NCBI GenBank assembly: GCA_000153145.1
Contig: CH672415.1
Coordinates: 1,302,750 to 1,366,749, forward strand
Source of the DNA: a marine actinobacterium PHSC20C1
Lineage (GTDB): Bacteria > Actinomycetota > Actinomycetes > Actinomycetales > Microbacteriaceae
Direction of reading: 5' to 3'
Length of the DNA stretch: 64,000 bases
The notes beneath the pieces are model-generated. The model saw nothing but the letters and a program-made list of their open reading frames with translations. It was not told where the DNA came from and ran no database searches. This document shows positions 28,381 through 36,922 of this stretch, piece by piece; position 1 is the stretch's first letter, and each line of letters starts with the position of its first letter. A program made the translations under genes and the position numbers.

Positions 28381-28812
28381 TTATTGCAGACAGAACTCAT
28401 TGCCTTCTGGATCTCGCATCATGATCGCGAATTCCTCAAACGGCCCCCAAGCTCCCTCGAGCAGCTTCTCTACGGAGGCACCGAGAGACACTAGTCGAGC
28501 ACATTCCACCTCGAGCTCATCGCGGCTCGCCCTACGGTCTTCGAACGGCGTGATATCGAGGTGCATGCGGTTGCGCTGGCGGCGCTCATGGCTGTATCGA
28601 GTGAAATAGAAGCGCTGATGTTGCGGATTGCCGTCCCAGGCTTCTGCCCGCGCCGCAATGTCGTGGTCCGTCAGGCCCGCCTCCCTCAGCGAGGCTTCTT
28701 CATCATGCGGCCAGCCGTGTCGCACGGGATAACCCATCACCTTCGACCAAAATTCAGCGAGGGCATCCGGATTTTTGGCATGGAGAGAAACGTTAGAGAT
28801 CCTAGCGGTCAT
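28381..28812 (-). CDS. VOC-family (glyoxalase-like) protein
   Basis: The 143-residue protein has two babbab halves: ARISNVSLHAKNPDALAEFWSKVMGYP at the start and MHLDITPF and MMRDPEGNEFCLQ in the second half. The His of HLDITP and the Glu of GNEFCLQ are usual metal ligands in this superfamily. The reaction cannot be assigned. It is followed on the same strand (upstream) by the alcohol dehydrogenase gene 39 bases away. Confidence 0.85.
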   Translation of the reverse strand: MTARISNVSLHAKNPDALAEFWSKVMGYPVRHGWPHDEEASLREAGLTDHDIAARAEAWDGNPQHQRFYFTRYSHERRQRNRMHLDITPFEDRRASRDELEVECARLVSLGASVEKLLEGAWGPFEEFAIMMRDPEGNEFCLQ

Positions 28813-28851
28813 GCGAAGAGGATAGCCGCAGAGAGCGGACGAACGTGAGAT

Positions 28852-29892
28852 CTACGTCGGGTCGACCATCACCTTGAGGGCGGTACGCTCATCCATCGCC
28901 GTGTAACCATCGGGGGTCTGCTCGAGTTTCACGGTCTGGTCGAACACGAGGCCGGGGTTCACGGTTCCATCGAGTACGCCGGGCAGCAGCTGTTCAATGT
29001 AGGCGCGAGCGGGAGCCACACCACCGGTGAGCGTGACGTTCTTTCCGAAGAGGCTGCGGCGCCCGACTGGAGCATCCTCATACTGAGGAACACCAACGCG
29101 ACTGATTACTCCTCCAGCGCGCACGACGCCGAGGGCTTGCTCGTAGGCGGGCATGAAGCCGACAGCTTCAAGTACTGCATGGCTTCCGGTGCCGCCAGTG
29201 AGTTCGCGCACCTGAGCGATTCCTTCTTCGCCTCGTTCGGCCACGACATCCGTCGCTCCGAACTGGATGCCGAGATCGGTGCGTGCCTTGTGCCGACCCA
29301 TGAGGATGATGCGCTCGGCACCCATCTGTTTAGCCGAGAGCACAGCGAGGAGTCCGACTGCGCCATCCCCGATCACCGTGACGGTTTGGCCCGGCGCGAC
29401 TCGCGCTTTGTGGGCGGCGTGCCAACCGGTGGCGTACACGTCAGAGAGCGAAAGGAGTCCCGCGTACTGCGACTCGTCAACTGTGCCAGGAACCTTCACG
29501 AGGGTTCCGTCGGCGTAAGGCACGCGCACCGCTTCAGCCTGACCGCCGGTTACGCCGCCCATGCCCCAATAGCCGCCGTGGACGCACGACGTCTGCAATC
29601 CCTCGAGACAGAACTCACACGTTCCGTCTGAGTAAGCGAACGGCGCAATCACAAAGTCACCGATCTTGAGGTTGGTGACATCGGCGCCAATCTCTTCGAC
29701 GGTTCCGATGAACTCATGCCCAATCGGGCGGGCATCCGCATCCTTCGGCATGGAATGGAACGGGTGCAAGTCGCTGCCGCACACGCACGCCCGTGTGATC
29801 CGCACAACCGCATCTGAGGCCTCGATGAGCTTCGGGTCGGGTGCAGTGATCACGCGGACATCGCCGGCGCCATAAATGTAAGTAGCTCGCAT
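28852..29892 (-). CDS. Zinc-dependent alcohol dehydrogenase (MDR family)
   Basis: The 346-residue protein has the catalytic zinc residues CGSDLH and GHEFIGTVEEIG. The structural zinc lobe is reduced to CEFCLEGLQTSC, and the NAD(P)-binding segment is VTVIGDGAVGLLAVLSAKQMG. It oxidises or reduces a small alcohol or aldehyde; the substrate is unknown. It stands alone, with the VOC gene downstream. Confidence 0.9.
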   Translation of the reverse strand: MRATYIYGAGDVRVITAPDPKLIEASDAVVRITRACVCGSDLHPFHSMPKDADARPIGHEFIGTVEEIGADVTNLKIGDFVIAPFAYSDGTCEFCLEGLQTSCVHGGYWGMGGVTGGQAEAVRVPYADGTLVKVPGTVDESQYAGLLSLSDVYATGWHAAHKARVAPGQTVTVIGDGAVGLLAVLSAKQMGAERIILMGRHKARTDLGIQFGATDVVAERGEEGIAQVRELTGGTGSHAVLEAVGFMPAYEQALGVVRAGGVISRVGVPQYEDAPVGRRSLFGKNVTLTGGVAPARAYIEQLLPGVLDGTVNPGLVFDQTVKLEQTPDGYTAMDERTALKVMVDPT

Positions 29893-29982
29893 ACCCCCTA
29901 TTCAACTCCTGTGCGAGCCCAGCCACGAATCAGTCTTTATTCAGCGAAGAGGAGTAGCCACGTTCGTTGACACTAAAAAGTG

Positions 29983-30011
29983 TTGACATGACACCATTGT
30001 GGTGTCACTAT
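29983..30011 (+). promoter_or_regulatory. Promoter with operator in the spacer (RHH gene)
   Basis: TTGACA (29983-29988), 17 bases and CACTAT (30006-30011) form a good sigma-70-type promoter. A perfect palindrome TGACACCA-TTG-TGGTGTCA fills the spacer (29989-30007). The start codon is only six bases after the -10 box, so the mRNA would be nearly or fully leaderless. A further TTGACA lies at 29967 and a partial copy, TGGTGTTA, at the start codon. The arrangement fits autorepression by the encoded ribbon-helix-helix protein. Confidence 0.75.
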
Positions 30012-30017
30012 GGTGTT

Positions 30018-30542
30018 ATGGAACTGGGACAGTACATTAACGAACTTCAGCGCCAGCTAGTGGATGCCGCAGAGAACGGCAGCGAAGAAACTCGCGTCGT
30101 CGCCGAGCGACTTGTCACCAAGCTGGACTCCGCTGCGCGGCTCGTTCTGCTCGACGTATTGTCTGCCGCTGCCAGCGAGATCACGCGCGATCTCGCTCCC
30201 AGCTCGGTTGATGTTCGCCTGCGCGGACGCGAGGTCGACTTCGTTGTCGCCCACGCGCCCACTGAAGACGATGACCACGGCATCACTGCCGCCGCCATCG
30301 ATTTTGATGACGCGAGCACTTCACGCACCACGCTTCGCCTTCCCGATGCGCTCAAGGCGCGAGTAGACGAAGCTGCTGCTATTGACGGAGTATCCGTCAA
30401 TACCTGGCTGGTCCGCGCCATCGCGGCCGCCGCACAACCTACCCACCAGACGCCACCGCAGCCGCCCGGGCAACCCCAGCGGCCGAGGACGCCGCAACGA
30501 CCCTCCCCAATAGGCGACTCCTTCGCGGGCTGGGCGCGCTAA
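30018..30542 (+). CDS. HicB-like ribbon-helix-helix regulator
   Basis: The 174-residue protein has a helical N-terminal region, an acidic middle and a ribbon-helix-helix motif near residues 110-145 (SRTTLRLPDALKARVDEAAAIDGVSVNTWLVRAIAAAA), then a Pro/Gln/Arg-rich tail ending DSFAGWAR. Such proteins are annotated as HicB-type antitoxins in actinobacteria but here precede a DUF4097 gene rather than a toxin. The promoter contains a palindrome that it may bind. ATG 30018 is chosen; the frame upstream has no support. Confidence 0.8.
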   Translation: MELGQYINELQRQLVDAAENGSEETRVVAERLVTKLDSAARLVLLDVLSAAASEITRDLAPSSVDVRLRGREVDFVVAHAPTEDDDHGITAAAIDFDDASTSRTTLRLPDALKARVDEAAAIDGVSVNTWLVRAIAAAAQPTHQTPPQPPGQPQRPRTPQRPSPIGDSFAGWAR

Positions 30543-30567
30543 GCCGCCCAACCCATCACCTCCATCA

Positions 30568-30587
30568 ACCCCGCATTACTGCGGGGT
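30568..30587 (+). terminator. Hairpin between RHH and DUF4097 genes
   Basis: ACCCCGCA and TGCGGGGT pair around TTAC, 25 bases after the RHH stop and 31 before the next start. There is no U run, so it may lower readthrough or protect RNA ends rather than fully terminate. Confidence 0.5.
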
Positions 30588-30618
30588 CTCTCACCCACGC
30601 CTACAGAAAGGCGCCAGC

Positions 30619-31467
30619 ATGCCCACCTTCAGCACCCCGGCCCCAATCGATCTCGCGATCAACGCAAAAGTCGGCACCATCGACATCGTTGCAAGCGCGC
30701 GCGAAGACACCATCGTGACAATCACCCCCAGCAACGCGGGAAAAGAGAGCGATCGGCGGGCTGCAGAGAACACCACCATCGATTTCGACAACAACCGCGT
30801 AACCATCACCACTCCGCGCCCCCGATTCAGCCTTGTCGGGCCAACCGAATCCGTGCACGTAAAAGTAGAGCTGCCCGCAGATTCGCGATTCGCGGGAGAA
30901 ATTTCCCTCGGTGATGTGACCACGGTCGGACGACTTGGCGCGACGCGCATCACAAGCGCGATGGGCGCGGTCAACGTCGACATCACCGGTGACCTATGGC
31001 TTCGCTTGTCCCACGGAAACACCGCCATCGGAACCATCGAAGGTGATGCAGAACTCACCGTCGACAACGGCCAAATGCGCATTGGAACCATCACGGGAGA
31101 CGCAACGCTCAAAGCCTCGCACGGCAACATCCGCCTCGGCGAAATCGGCGGCATTCTCGAAGCCAAGCTCTCCTATGGCGACCTCGAGATCAACAAGGCC
31201 CTCACCTCGGTAACGGCAAAAACGGCGTATGGCAGCATCACCCTCGACGAAGTTTCAAGCGGCACCATCGACGTCGGAAGCTCGCTCGGGCAAATCCGCA
31301 TCGGAATCGAAAAAGGCGTCGCCGCGTGGCTCGACCTGGTCTCAAAAACAGGACGTGTCCACAACGAGCTCGAGCCTGGCAGCGCCCCGGCAGACAATGA
31401 GCAATCAGTCTCCGTGCGTGCCAGGGCACAAGTGGGAGATATCCGGATTCGGCGGGCGGCCCAGTAG
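30619..31467 (+). CDS. DUF4097 beta-strand repeat protein
   Basis: The 282-residue protein consists of short repeating strands (TIEGDAELTVDNGQMRIGTITGDATLKASHGNIRLGEIGG pattern), as in DUF4097 (adhesin-like right-handed beta-helix) proteins. No signal peptide is visible, so it is probably cytoplasmic. In many actinobacteria the RHH/DUF4097 pair precedes an ABC exporter; here none follows. AAAGG lies 9 bases before the ATG. Confidence 0.85.
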   Translation: MPTFSTPAPIDLAINAKVGTIDIVASAREDTIVTITPSNAGKESDRRAAENTTIDFDNNRVTITTPRPRFSLVGPTESVHVKVELPADSRFAGEISLGDVTTVGRLGATRITSAMGAVNVDITGDLWLRLSHGNTAIGTIEGDAELTVDNGQMRIGTITGDATLKASHGNIRLGEIGGILEAKLSYGDLEINKALTSVTAKTAYGSITLDEVSSGTIDVGSSLGQIRIGIEKGVAAWLDLVSKTGRVHNELEPGSAPADNEQSVSVRARAQVGDIRIRRAAQ

Positions 31468-31504
31468 TCGGCCAGACGTCAGTGGCCGTTACTAGCATGG
31501 CGTC

Positions 31505-32095
31505 ATGGCCAGCTTCGCCGACAAACCCATCCTCGACTTCACAATTGCCGAATGGACCGCATACCTTGAGGACTCGCCCTCGGTCGACGGCGTGCGCCTC
31601 AAGCTGCGCAAAAAGCTGTCGAAGGCAACGGGCATGACGTGGTCAGAAGCACTCGATGTTGCTCTCTGCTTTGGTTGGATTGACGGCCAAAGTGCGCGCC
31701 TCGACGAGGACTACACGCTCCAAGCGTTCACTCCGCGCCGCAAAAACAGCCCGTGGTCTCAGATCAACCGAGATCACGTTGCCCGGCTCATCGCGGAGGG
31801 CAAGATGCGGCCGGGCGGTCTCGCCGAGATCGAACGAGCCAAGGCGGACGGTCGGTGGGATGCCGCCTACAGCATGAAGAACTTGACGACTCCCCCAGAC
31901 CTGCAAGCCGCCCTCGACGCCAACCCCGCCTCTGCGGAGTTTCATGCCGGCCTCACCAAGAGCGTGCGGTTTCAGATCTACGCCCGCATAACAGCTATCA
32001 AGACACCATCGGTTCGAGCCGCGCGCATCCGCGACATTGTCGAGAAGGGCGCGCACGGCGAACACCACTATGCGCAGCCCAAGCCGCGGCTCTAG
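31505..32095 (+). CDS. YdeI/OmpD-associated family protein
   Basis: The 196-residue protein has the family core LRKKLSKATGMTWSEALDVALCFGWIDGQS, TPRRKNSPWSQINRDHVARLIAEGKM and the C-terminal ITAIKTPSVRAARIRDIVEKGA. Members occur widely as stress-related proteins; E. coli YdeI was linked with bacteriocin or acid resistance, but the mechanism is unknown. The gene stands 37 bases after the DUF4097 gene. Confidence 0.88.
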   Translation: MASFADKPILDFTIAEWTAYLEDSPSVDGVRLKLRKKLSKATGMTWSEALDVALCFGWIDGQSARLDEDYTLQAFTPRRKNSPWSQINRDHVARLIAEGKMRPGGLAEIERAKADGRWDAAYSMKNLTTPPDLQAALDANPASAEFHAGLTKSVRFQIYARITAIKTPSVRAARIRDIVEKGAHGEHHYAQPKPRL

Positions 32096-32123
32096 TCTTT
32101 GCGCCAGGGTGACTGAACGGGCT

Positions 32124-33479
32124 CTAATGCAGCGTCGGAAGCAAGACCTCGACGGTGAGCCCTAGGCCCGGGCGATTATCGAGTCGCACCTTGCCGCCCG
32201 AAACCGAAACGATCCCGGCGACTATGGAAAGCCCGAGGCCGGCGCCCGAGCCGCTGCGAGCCTGCTCCGAACGCGAAAAACGATCAAATGCATGCGGCAC
32301 AAACGACTCATCCATGCCTCCAGCGGTATCGCTGACGCTCAACATTATGTGGTCATCGTTACGAGCGAGTGAAACTTCGATGAGCCCCTCCTCCCCCATC
32401 GCAGCAAGAGAGTTGGCGATGAGGTTGTCACACACACGCCCAAAGTCGGCGACACTCACGGAAACCGATTCCGTCTCAATGAGTCCCTCGGCGCCATATT
32501 CAACCCGGATGTCGCGCGCGCCGACACGAGTCCGGCCACGGTCAGCAGCATCCGCAATTTCCTCCGCGAGCGCCGCAGCAGTCGCAACGCCCGGCGCTGC
32601 CTGAGCATCAATCCGCGAGAGTTCAAGCATGGAAGTTGCAAGCGCCGACAAACGGGCCAGGGTGCGCTGAGCCGCAGCAACATCCTGCTGCATTTGTGGC
32701 AAGGAATGCGACTGGCGCTGCGCGAGTTCAAGCTGAGTGTTCAGAATGGCGAGGGGAGTTCTGAACTCGTGGCTTGCGTCCGAAACAATGTTCCGTTCTC
32801 GTTCCGCGGATGCTCGCAACTGGGCGATGAGTTCGTTTAGTGTATGCGCAAGTTCCGAAAGCTCGTCGCGCGCCGGCCCCACCGGCAGCAACTCATCGCC
32901 CGGAGCGGTCACGAGTTGGGCAGCGCTGCGCCGCAGTCGCGCGACAGGGCTCAGCGCGGCAGAGCCAATAAACCACGAGGCTGCGCCGAACGCGATATTG
33001 ATGCCGGCAATGCTCCCGATCAGCAAAATGGCCACTTGATTGAGGACAGAAGTGTCGGAGTCGTCCAAGGTTGCAGTGATGACGCTCCACGTGCCTGAGC
33101 CACTATCAACCGTCGTAACGCGCACCAAGTACGCTTGCGCGCCATCCTGAACTAGTCGGGTCTCATTGGGACTCTCAAGCAGATTCGGCTCCGCCGCGCT
33201 CAGAAAAGCGGGCAGGGTATCCACGCGAATCTCGCCTTGAGGCGTGACTACGGCAACCAATTGATTTGCGCCTGGCTGGTCGACTTCCTCAGCAGCGTCC
33301 TCGCCCAACGCAACAAGGTACGGTGCTTCAACGTTATCGAGCACTCGCTGCTGGCCATCACTGACGATGCGCTGCACTTGCGCAAAAATGACAATTCCCG
33401 CGATCACCGAGATAAGGATCGCGATAATCAGGCTGCCACCGGTGATGCGGGCACGGATAGTGAGCCGAGACAGGTTCAT
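32124..33479 (-). CDS. Sensor histidine kinase (OmpR system)
   Basis: The 451-residue protein has two membrane helices (about 13-34 and 147-173) around a sensor region of some 110 residues, a HAMP-like segment, HisKA with His237 in SDASHEFRTPLAIL and HATPase with GSGAGLGLSIV. The start ATG 33479 overlaps the regulator stop as ATGA, so the two are made together. The frame upstream of this ATG is a shadow inside the regulator gene. Confidence 0.92.
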   Translation of the reverse strand: MNLSRLTIRARITGGSLIIAILISVIAGIVIFAQVQRIVSDGQQRVLDNVEAPYLVALGEDAAEEVDQPGANQLVAVVTPQGEIRVDTLPAFLSAAEPNLLESPNETRLVQDGAQAYLVRVTTVDSGSGTWSVITATLDDSDTSVLNQVAILLIGSIAGINIAFGAASWFIGSAALSPVARLRRSAAQLVTAPGDELLPVGPARDELSELAHTLNELIAQLRASAERERNIVSDASHEFRTPLAILNTQLELAQRQSHSLPQMQQDVAAAQRTLARLSALATSMLELSRIDAQAAPGVATAAALAEEIADAADRGRTRVGARDIRVEYGAEGLIETESVSVSVADFGRVCDNLIANSLAAMGEEGLIEVSLARNDDHIMLSVSDTAGGMDESFVPHAFDRFSRSEQARSGSGAGLGLSIVAGIVSVSGGKVRLDNRPGLGLTVEVLLPTLH

Positions 33480-34177
33480 TGGCCGTCCGCAATCAACTGG
33501 AATCCGACGCCACGAACGGCGACGATGCTCACCGGCGAGCCCACACTGTCTAACTTCTTTCGCACGTACCGCACGTACTGGTCGACAATATTCGCATCGA
33601 TATAGGCAGCCGCACCCCAAATGGTGTCAATGATCTCAGCGCGCGGGAGGATGCGTGTGTGGTTCTCTGCCAACAATCGAAGCAACTCGAATTCAGTTCG
33701 GCTGAGCCGCAATGGTGTTCCACCCGCGCTGATCGCGTGGCGGGTCATGTCGATGTGCAGCCCTCCGACATCGATTCGGGATGCTCCGATGAGGTCCCTC
33801 CGGCGCAGCGCACGCAGCCGGGCTGCGAGTTCCGCAAACTCGAACGGTTTCGTTAGGTAGTCATCCGCACCAGCATCGAGGCCACGCACTCGATCGTCGA
33901 GAGCATCCCGCGCAGTGAGCAACATGATCGCGATGCCGGTGGACTTCTCGCGAAGCCTGCGGCAGAGTTCGAACCCTGACATGCCTGGCAGCATCACATC
34001 GAGCACCGCGGCGTCGAAGCTCGCAGCACCCGCGAGGGTCATCGCGTCGATCCCGTTGCCAGCAACGGTGACCGCGTAACCCTCTTCCTGTAGCCCTCGC
34101 ACGAGAAGGGCAGCCATCTCAGGCTCATCTTCGACTACCAGGATCTGTGGGGTCACGCAGTCAACAGTACGGTGCAT
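33476..34177 (-). CDS. OmpR-type response regulator
   Basis: The receiver domain has ILVVEDEPEM, the phosphoacceptor Asp in AVLDVMLPGMSGF and the TKPFEF Lys. The C-terminal winged helix has LSRTEFELLRLLAENHTRILPRAEIID, VRYVRKKL and VRGVGFQLI. ATG 34177 gives 233 residues; GTG 34156 (VTPQILVVEDE) is also possible and neither has a clear binding site. It follows the membrane protein gene by 13 bases and overlaps the kinase gene. Confidence 0.93.
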   Translation of the reverse strand: MHRTVDCVTPQILVVEDEPEMAALLVRGLQEEGYAVTVAGNGIDAMTLAGAASFDAAVLDVMLPGMSGFELCRRLREKSTGIAIMLLTARDALDDRVRGLDAGADDYLTKPFEFAELAARLRALRRRDLIGASRIDVGGLHIDMTRHAISAGGTPLRLSRTEFELLRLLAENHTRILPRAEIIDTIWGAAAYIDANIVDQYVRYVRKKLDSVGSPVSIVAVRGVGFQLIADGQ

Positions 34178-34190
34178 TGTGCGGGTGAGA

Positions 34191-35006
34191 TCAGACCGTC
34201 ACTGAGACACTTGCCAGTTCGACTACTTCAGCATCCCCGCGCTGCTTTCTGACCTTGATCCCCAAATACGTTGCGACCGCAACGATCACAATGAGGAACG
34301 TCACGCTAGTAGCCGTTGTGCCGATTCCTAGACCGCCATCTGCAGGAGCCTGAGAGAGCAAGTCTCCGATGGAAGCGCCGAGCGGACGAGTGAGCACGTA
34401 GGCAGCCCAGAAGCAGAACACGATATTCGCGTTGAAGGAGTACCGCGCAATTACGATCACACCAATGAGCGCTGTGAAGAGGATCACACCAACGAGGTAA
34501 CCCAATCCGAAGCCCTCAGTGATGAGGTCACCTGCGGCAGTGCCCAGTGCAAAGGTGAAGAGGATTGCAACCCAGTAGAAGGCCTCACGTCGTCGCGTGA
34601 AGATGGTGTGGATCGAAAGGGTGCGTTCACGAATGAACCAAATTCCAAACGTCAGAGCGAGAAGCGCGCTAAAGAAGACGGTGCTCGCCCATAGCTCAAC
34701 ACCAAGAACATCCGTGAGAGTGTCGGTGACGAGGGTGCCGACAACGCTGATGAGCACGACAGCCGTCCAGTAAATTCCTGACGTGTAGCGCTTAGTCGCA
34801 AACTGCGCGATGAGGGCAGCAACGAGCAACCCTCCCATCACCCACGTCGTCACGGTCAAGCCGAGACCGACATCAACGTTGAGATAGTCAGCGAACGTCT
34901 CACCTGTTGTGGTCGACAGTATTTTGATCACCCAGAAGGCGATTGTGATCTCAGGTACCCGGTTGAACAGGATAGTGCGGATGTGGTGGGGAATTGTTTC
35001 GGTCAT
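34191..35006 (-). CDS. COG4705-type multi-helix membrane protein
   Basis: About 271 residues with eight or more membrane helices. Repeated features are KILSTTTGETFADYL, LVTDTLTDVLGV, TFALGTAAGDL and YVLTRPLGASIGDLLS, all with Thr/Gly and Asp in helices, as in COG4705/DUF347 proteins sometimes linked to manganese or metal tolerance. It is the first gene of an operon with the response regulator and kinase, so it may belong to the same stimulus. ATG 35006 is chosen over a GTG seven codons earlier. Confidence 0.8.
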   Translation of the reverse strand: MTETIPHHIRTILFNRVPEITIAFWVIKILSTTTGETFADYLNVDVGLGLTVTTWVMGGLLVAALIAQFATKRYTSGIYWTAVVLISVVGTLVTDTLTDVLGVELWASTVFFSALLALTFGIWFIRERTLSIHTIFTRRREAFYWVAILFTFALGTAAGDLITEGFGLGYLVGVILFTALIGVIVIARYSFNANIVFCFWAAYVLTRPLGASIGDLLSQAPADGGLGIGTTATSVTFLIVIVAVATYLGIKVRKQRGDAEVVELASVSVTV

Positions 35007-35074
35007 GACGCTCACACTCGCGGTCACCGCTGAGGGTTCGCTCGCGAAAACGGCACGTTTCTGTGAACGTTTTT

Positions 35075-36319
35075 TCAGAATCGGGGTGAATTGTCTCGCA
35101 ACTCAGCAATACGCCGATCGAGGTGCAGCTGTTCGGAACGGTTCGTTGCGAGTTCGCGGGCTCTCACGAAAGCAGGAGCCGCGGCATCCGAGTCGCCCGA
35201 TCGCAGAAGCAGTTCGGCCTTAGTCGCCCAGTACAGGTGGTAATCGTCAAGACCCGTCACTTCGCGCAGAAGCCGGAGCCCGGCATCCGGCCCGTCAGCC
35301 ATCGACACCGCAACAGCTCGGTTTAGCGCGACTACTGGCGAGCCGCCCGTCATAGCCAGCAGAACGGAATAGGCGGATGCGATCGCCGGCCAATCCGTGT
35401 CAACAGCCGTGCGGGCGGTGGCATGGTGTCGCGCAATCACAGCCTGGGTTTGGAAAGGTCCCGGCTGCATGCGGGCAAGTGCGCGGTTCAGTAACCCATT
35501 CGCCTGCTCGATAAGTTCACCATCCCAGCGGGTGCGGTCTTGCTGATCAAGCAGTACGAGCTCATCGCCAGTGAATCGGGTGTCGTGGCGGGCACGAGCG
35601 TATAGTTCGAGAGCGAGCAGCCCCTCAACTTCGGCGTTAGCCGGCATGAGTTCGTGCGCCGTGATGGTGAGACGAATTGCCTCCTCAACAAGGTCTACTC
35701 TCGCCCCAGAGCCAGTCCCCCTGGAAAGGTAGCCCTCATTGAAGATGAGGTAGAGGACCGTGAGTAGAGCATCTACTCGTAGTGTGAGGTCAGCTGGGAT
35801 AGTAAGCGGGATTCCGGCATCCCGAATTTTTCGCTTCGCACGCACAACCCGCTGAGCGAGAGTTTGTTCAGGAACGAGAAAAGCTGCCGCGATCTCAGCG
35901 GTGGTCAGGCCGCCGACGAGACGCAATGTCAGCGCCACTTGCGCGTCACGATTAAGCGCAGGGTGGCAACACAACAGCAGCAGCCGCAGGTGTTCATCGC
36001 CCGAATAGTGAGCATCATCGATCATCGTGGGAGTCACCTCCTCGTCATCGTCGTACGGCAGCAGCTCAGGTGCCGCCCTCGACAGTTTCCGAGCAGCGGC
36101 GGCCTCACGGCGGATGCTGTCAACCGCACGATTGCGCGCCACCGTATAGAGCCAGGCAGCGGGACTTTCAGGAATGCTGCGCCAGTTCAACGCCTCGACC
36201 AGCGCATCCTGCACAGCATCATCGGCCACATCGAGGCCAAAGCGGTGCGTGAGAAGAGCAAGCACATGCGCACTCTCCTCACGCGCCAGGCGAGTAATCG
36301 CCTCTGAAATGTCAGACAC
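35075..36319 (-). CDS. ECF sigma factor, ECF42 type with TPR-like extension
   Basis: The 414-residue protein begins with sigma region 2 (FGLDVADDAVQDALVEALNW, AAWLYTVARNRAVDSIRRE) and region 4 (LRLVGGLTTAEIAAAFLVPEQTLAQRVVRAKRKIRDAG). A helical C-terminal extension of about 230 residues with TPR-like repeats follows (LLALELYARARHDTRF, ALNRAVAVSMADGPDAGL, YWATKAELLLRSGD). This long form with a neighbouring DGPF gene is the ECF42 group, which has no anti-sigma factor; the extension is needed for activity. It starts one base after the DGPF gene stop. Confidence 0.9.
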   Translation of the reverse strand: MSDISEAITRLAREESAHVLALLTHRFGLDVADDAVQDALVEALNWRSIPESPAAWLYTVARNRAVDSIRREAAAARKLSRAAPELLPYDDDEEVTPTMIDDAHYSGDEHLRLLLLCCHPALNRDAQVALTLRLVGGLTTAEIAAAFLVPEQTLAQRVVRAKRKIRDAGIPLTIPADLTLRVDALLTVLYLIFNEGYLSRGTGSGARVDLVEEAIRLTITAHELMPANAEVEGLLALELYARARHDTRFTGDELVLLDQQDRTRWDGELIEQANGLLNRALARMQPGPFQTQAVIARHHATARTAVDTDWPAIASAYSVLLAMTGGSPVVALNRAVAVSMADGPDAGLRLLREVTGLDDYHLYWATKAELLLRSGDSDAAAPAFVRARELATNRSEQLHLDRRIAELRDNSPRF

Positions 36320-36320
36320 C

Positions 36321-36668
36321 CTAGGAGGGCACCACCGGGCGCACCTCGAGCGAACCAGCCTGAATCGGGACGGCCGCTGCGAGGGCTAGCGCCTCATCCA
36401 GATCCTTGGCCTCAACGAGGTAGATGCCGCCGAGATGTTCCTTCGTCTCGGCAAAGGGCCCATCGACGACAGTGTCAGTGCCGCCGGAGGCACGACGAAT
36501 GGTGGTCGCGGTTTCTGTGCCCTGAAGTTGGGCCGCGGTAACCATGTGGCCGCCGTCGACCAGTTTTTGGTTGAAGGCCATCCACGGCGCCATCATTTCC
36601 TCGAAGCCGGGCGCTCCTGGGTTGGGGCCTTCCATCGGTTCTGAATGAATCAGGATCATGTATTGCAT
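36321..36668 (-). CDS. YciI-like DGPF-domain protein
   Basis: The 115-residue protein has the YCII fold start MQYMILIHSEP and the name-giving motif VVDGPFAETKEHLGGIYLVEA. DGPF proteins are the regular targets and partners of ECF42 sigma factors; their activity is unknown. AAGGAG lies eight bases before the ATG. The sigma factor gene follows directly. Confidence 0.9.
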   Translation of the reverse strand: MQYMILIHSEPMEGPNPGAPGFEEMMAPWMAFNQKLVDGGHMVTAAQLQGTETATTIRRASGGTDTVVDGPFAETKEHLGGIYLVEAKDLDEALALAAAVPIQAGSLEVRPVVPS

Positions 36669-36869
36669 GTTTTTCTCCTTAGCCGATCAGCGAACTCTGG
36701 CCACGAAGGCCAATGACGATGGACATGACGACGAGAACTGCGTGCAGCCAACAATAATCATGTCCTTCGTGAGGCGGGGACTTCCCTTCTCACTGACATG
36801 ACGCAGCGGGTGTGCCAGATCGACACCTTCGCTGAAAGTTTTTTCACGGGAGTTTGGCGCCAAATACAA

Positions 36870-36901
36870 AGTGCCCCCGATCCTTGTGGATCGGGGGCAC
36901 T
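36870..36901 (-). terminator. Intrinsic terminator of the DsbA-like gene
   Basis: AGTGCCCCCGATCC and GGATCGGGGGCACT pair perfectly around TTGT, 21 bases after the stop codon. On the minus strand TTTGTATTTG follows, a fair U-rich run. It is a strong Rho-independent terminator. Confidence 0.9.
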
Positions 36902-36922
36902 GTTGTTCTACGCTGACGCGAC

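Noticed and set aside
30018-31467. HicB-like/DUF4097 pair as a toxin-antitoxin system
   Set aside because: No HicA or other toxin gene is adjacent, and DUF4097 is a beta-repeat protein, not a toxin family.
36669-36869. Short frames upstream of the DGPF gene, including 15 codons ending just before its binding site
   Set aside because: A hydrophobic remnant-like translation without a binding site; a leader peptide cannot be supported.
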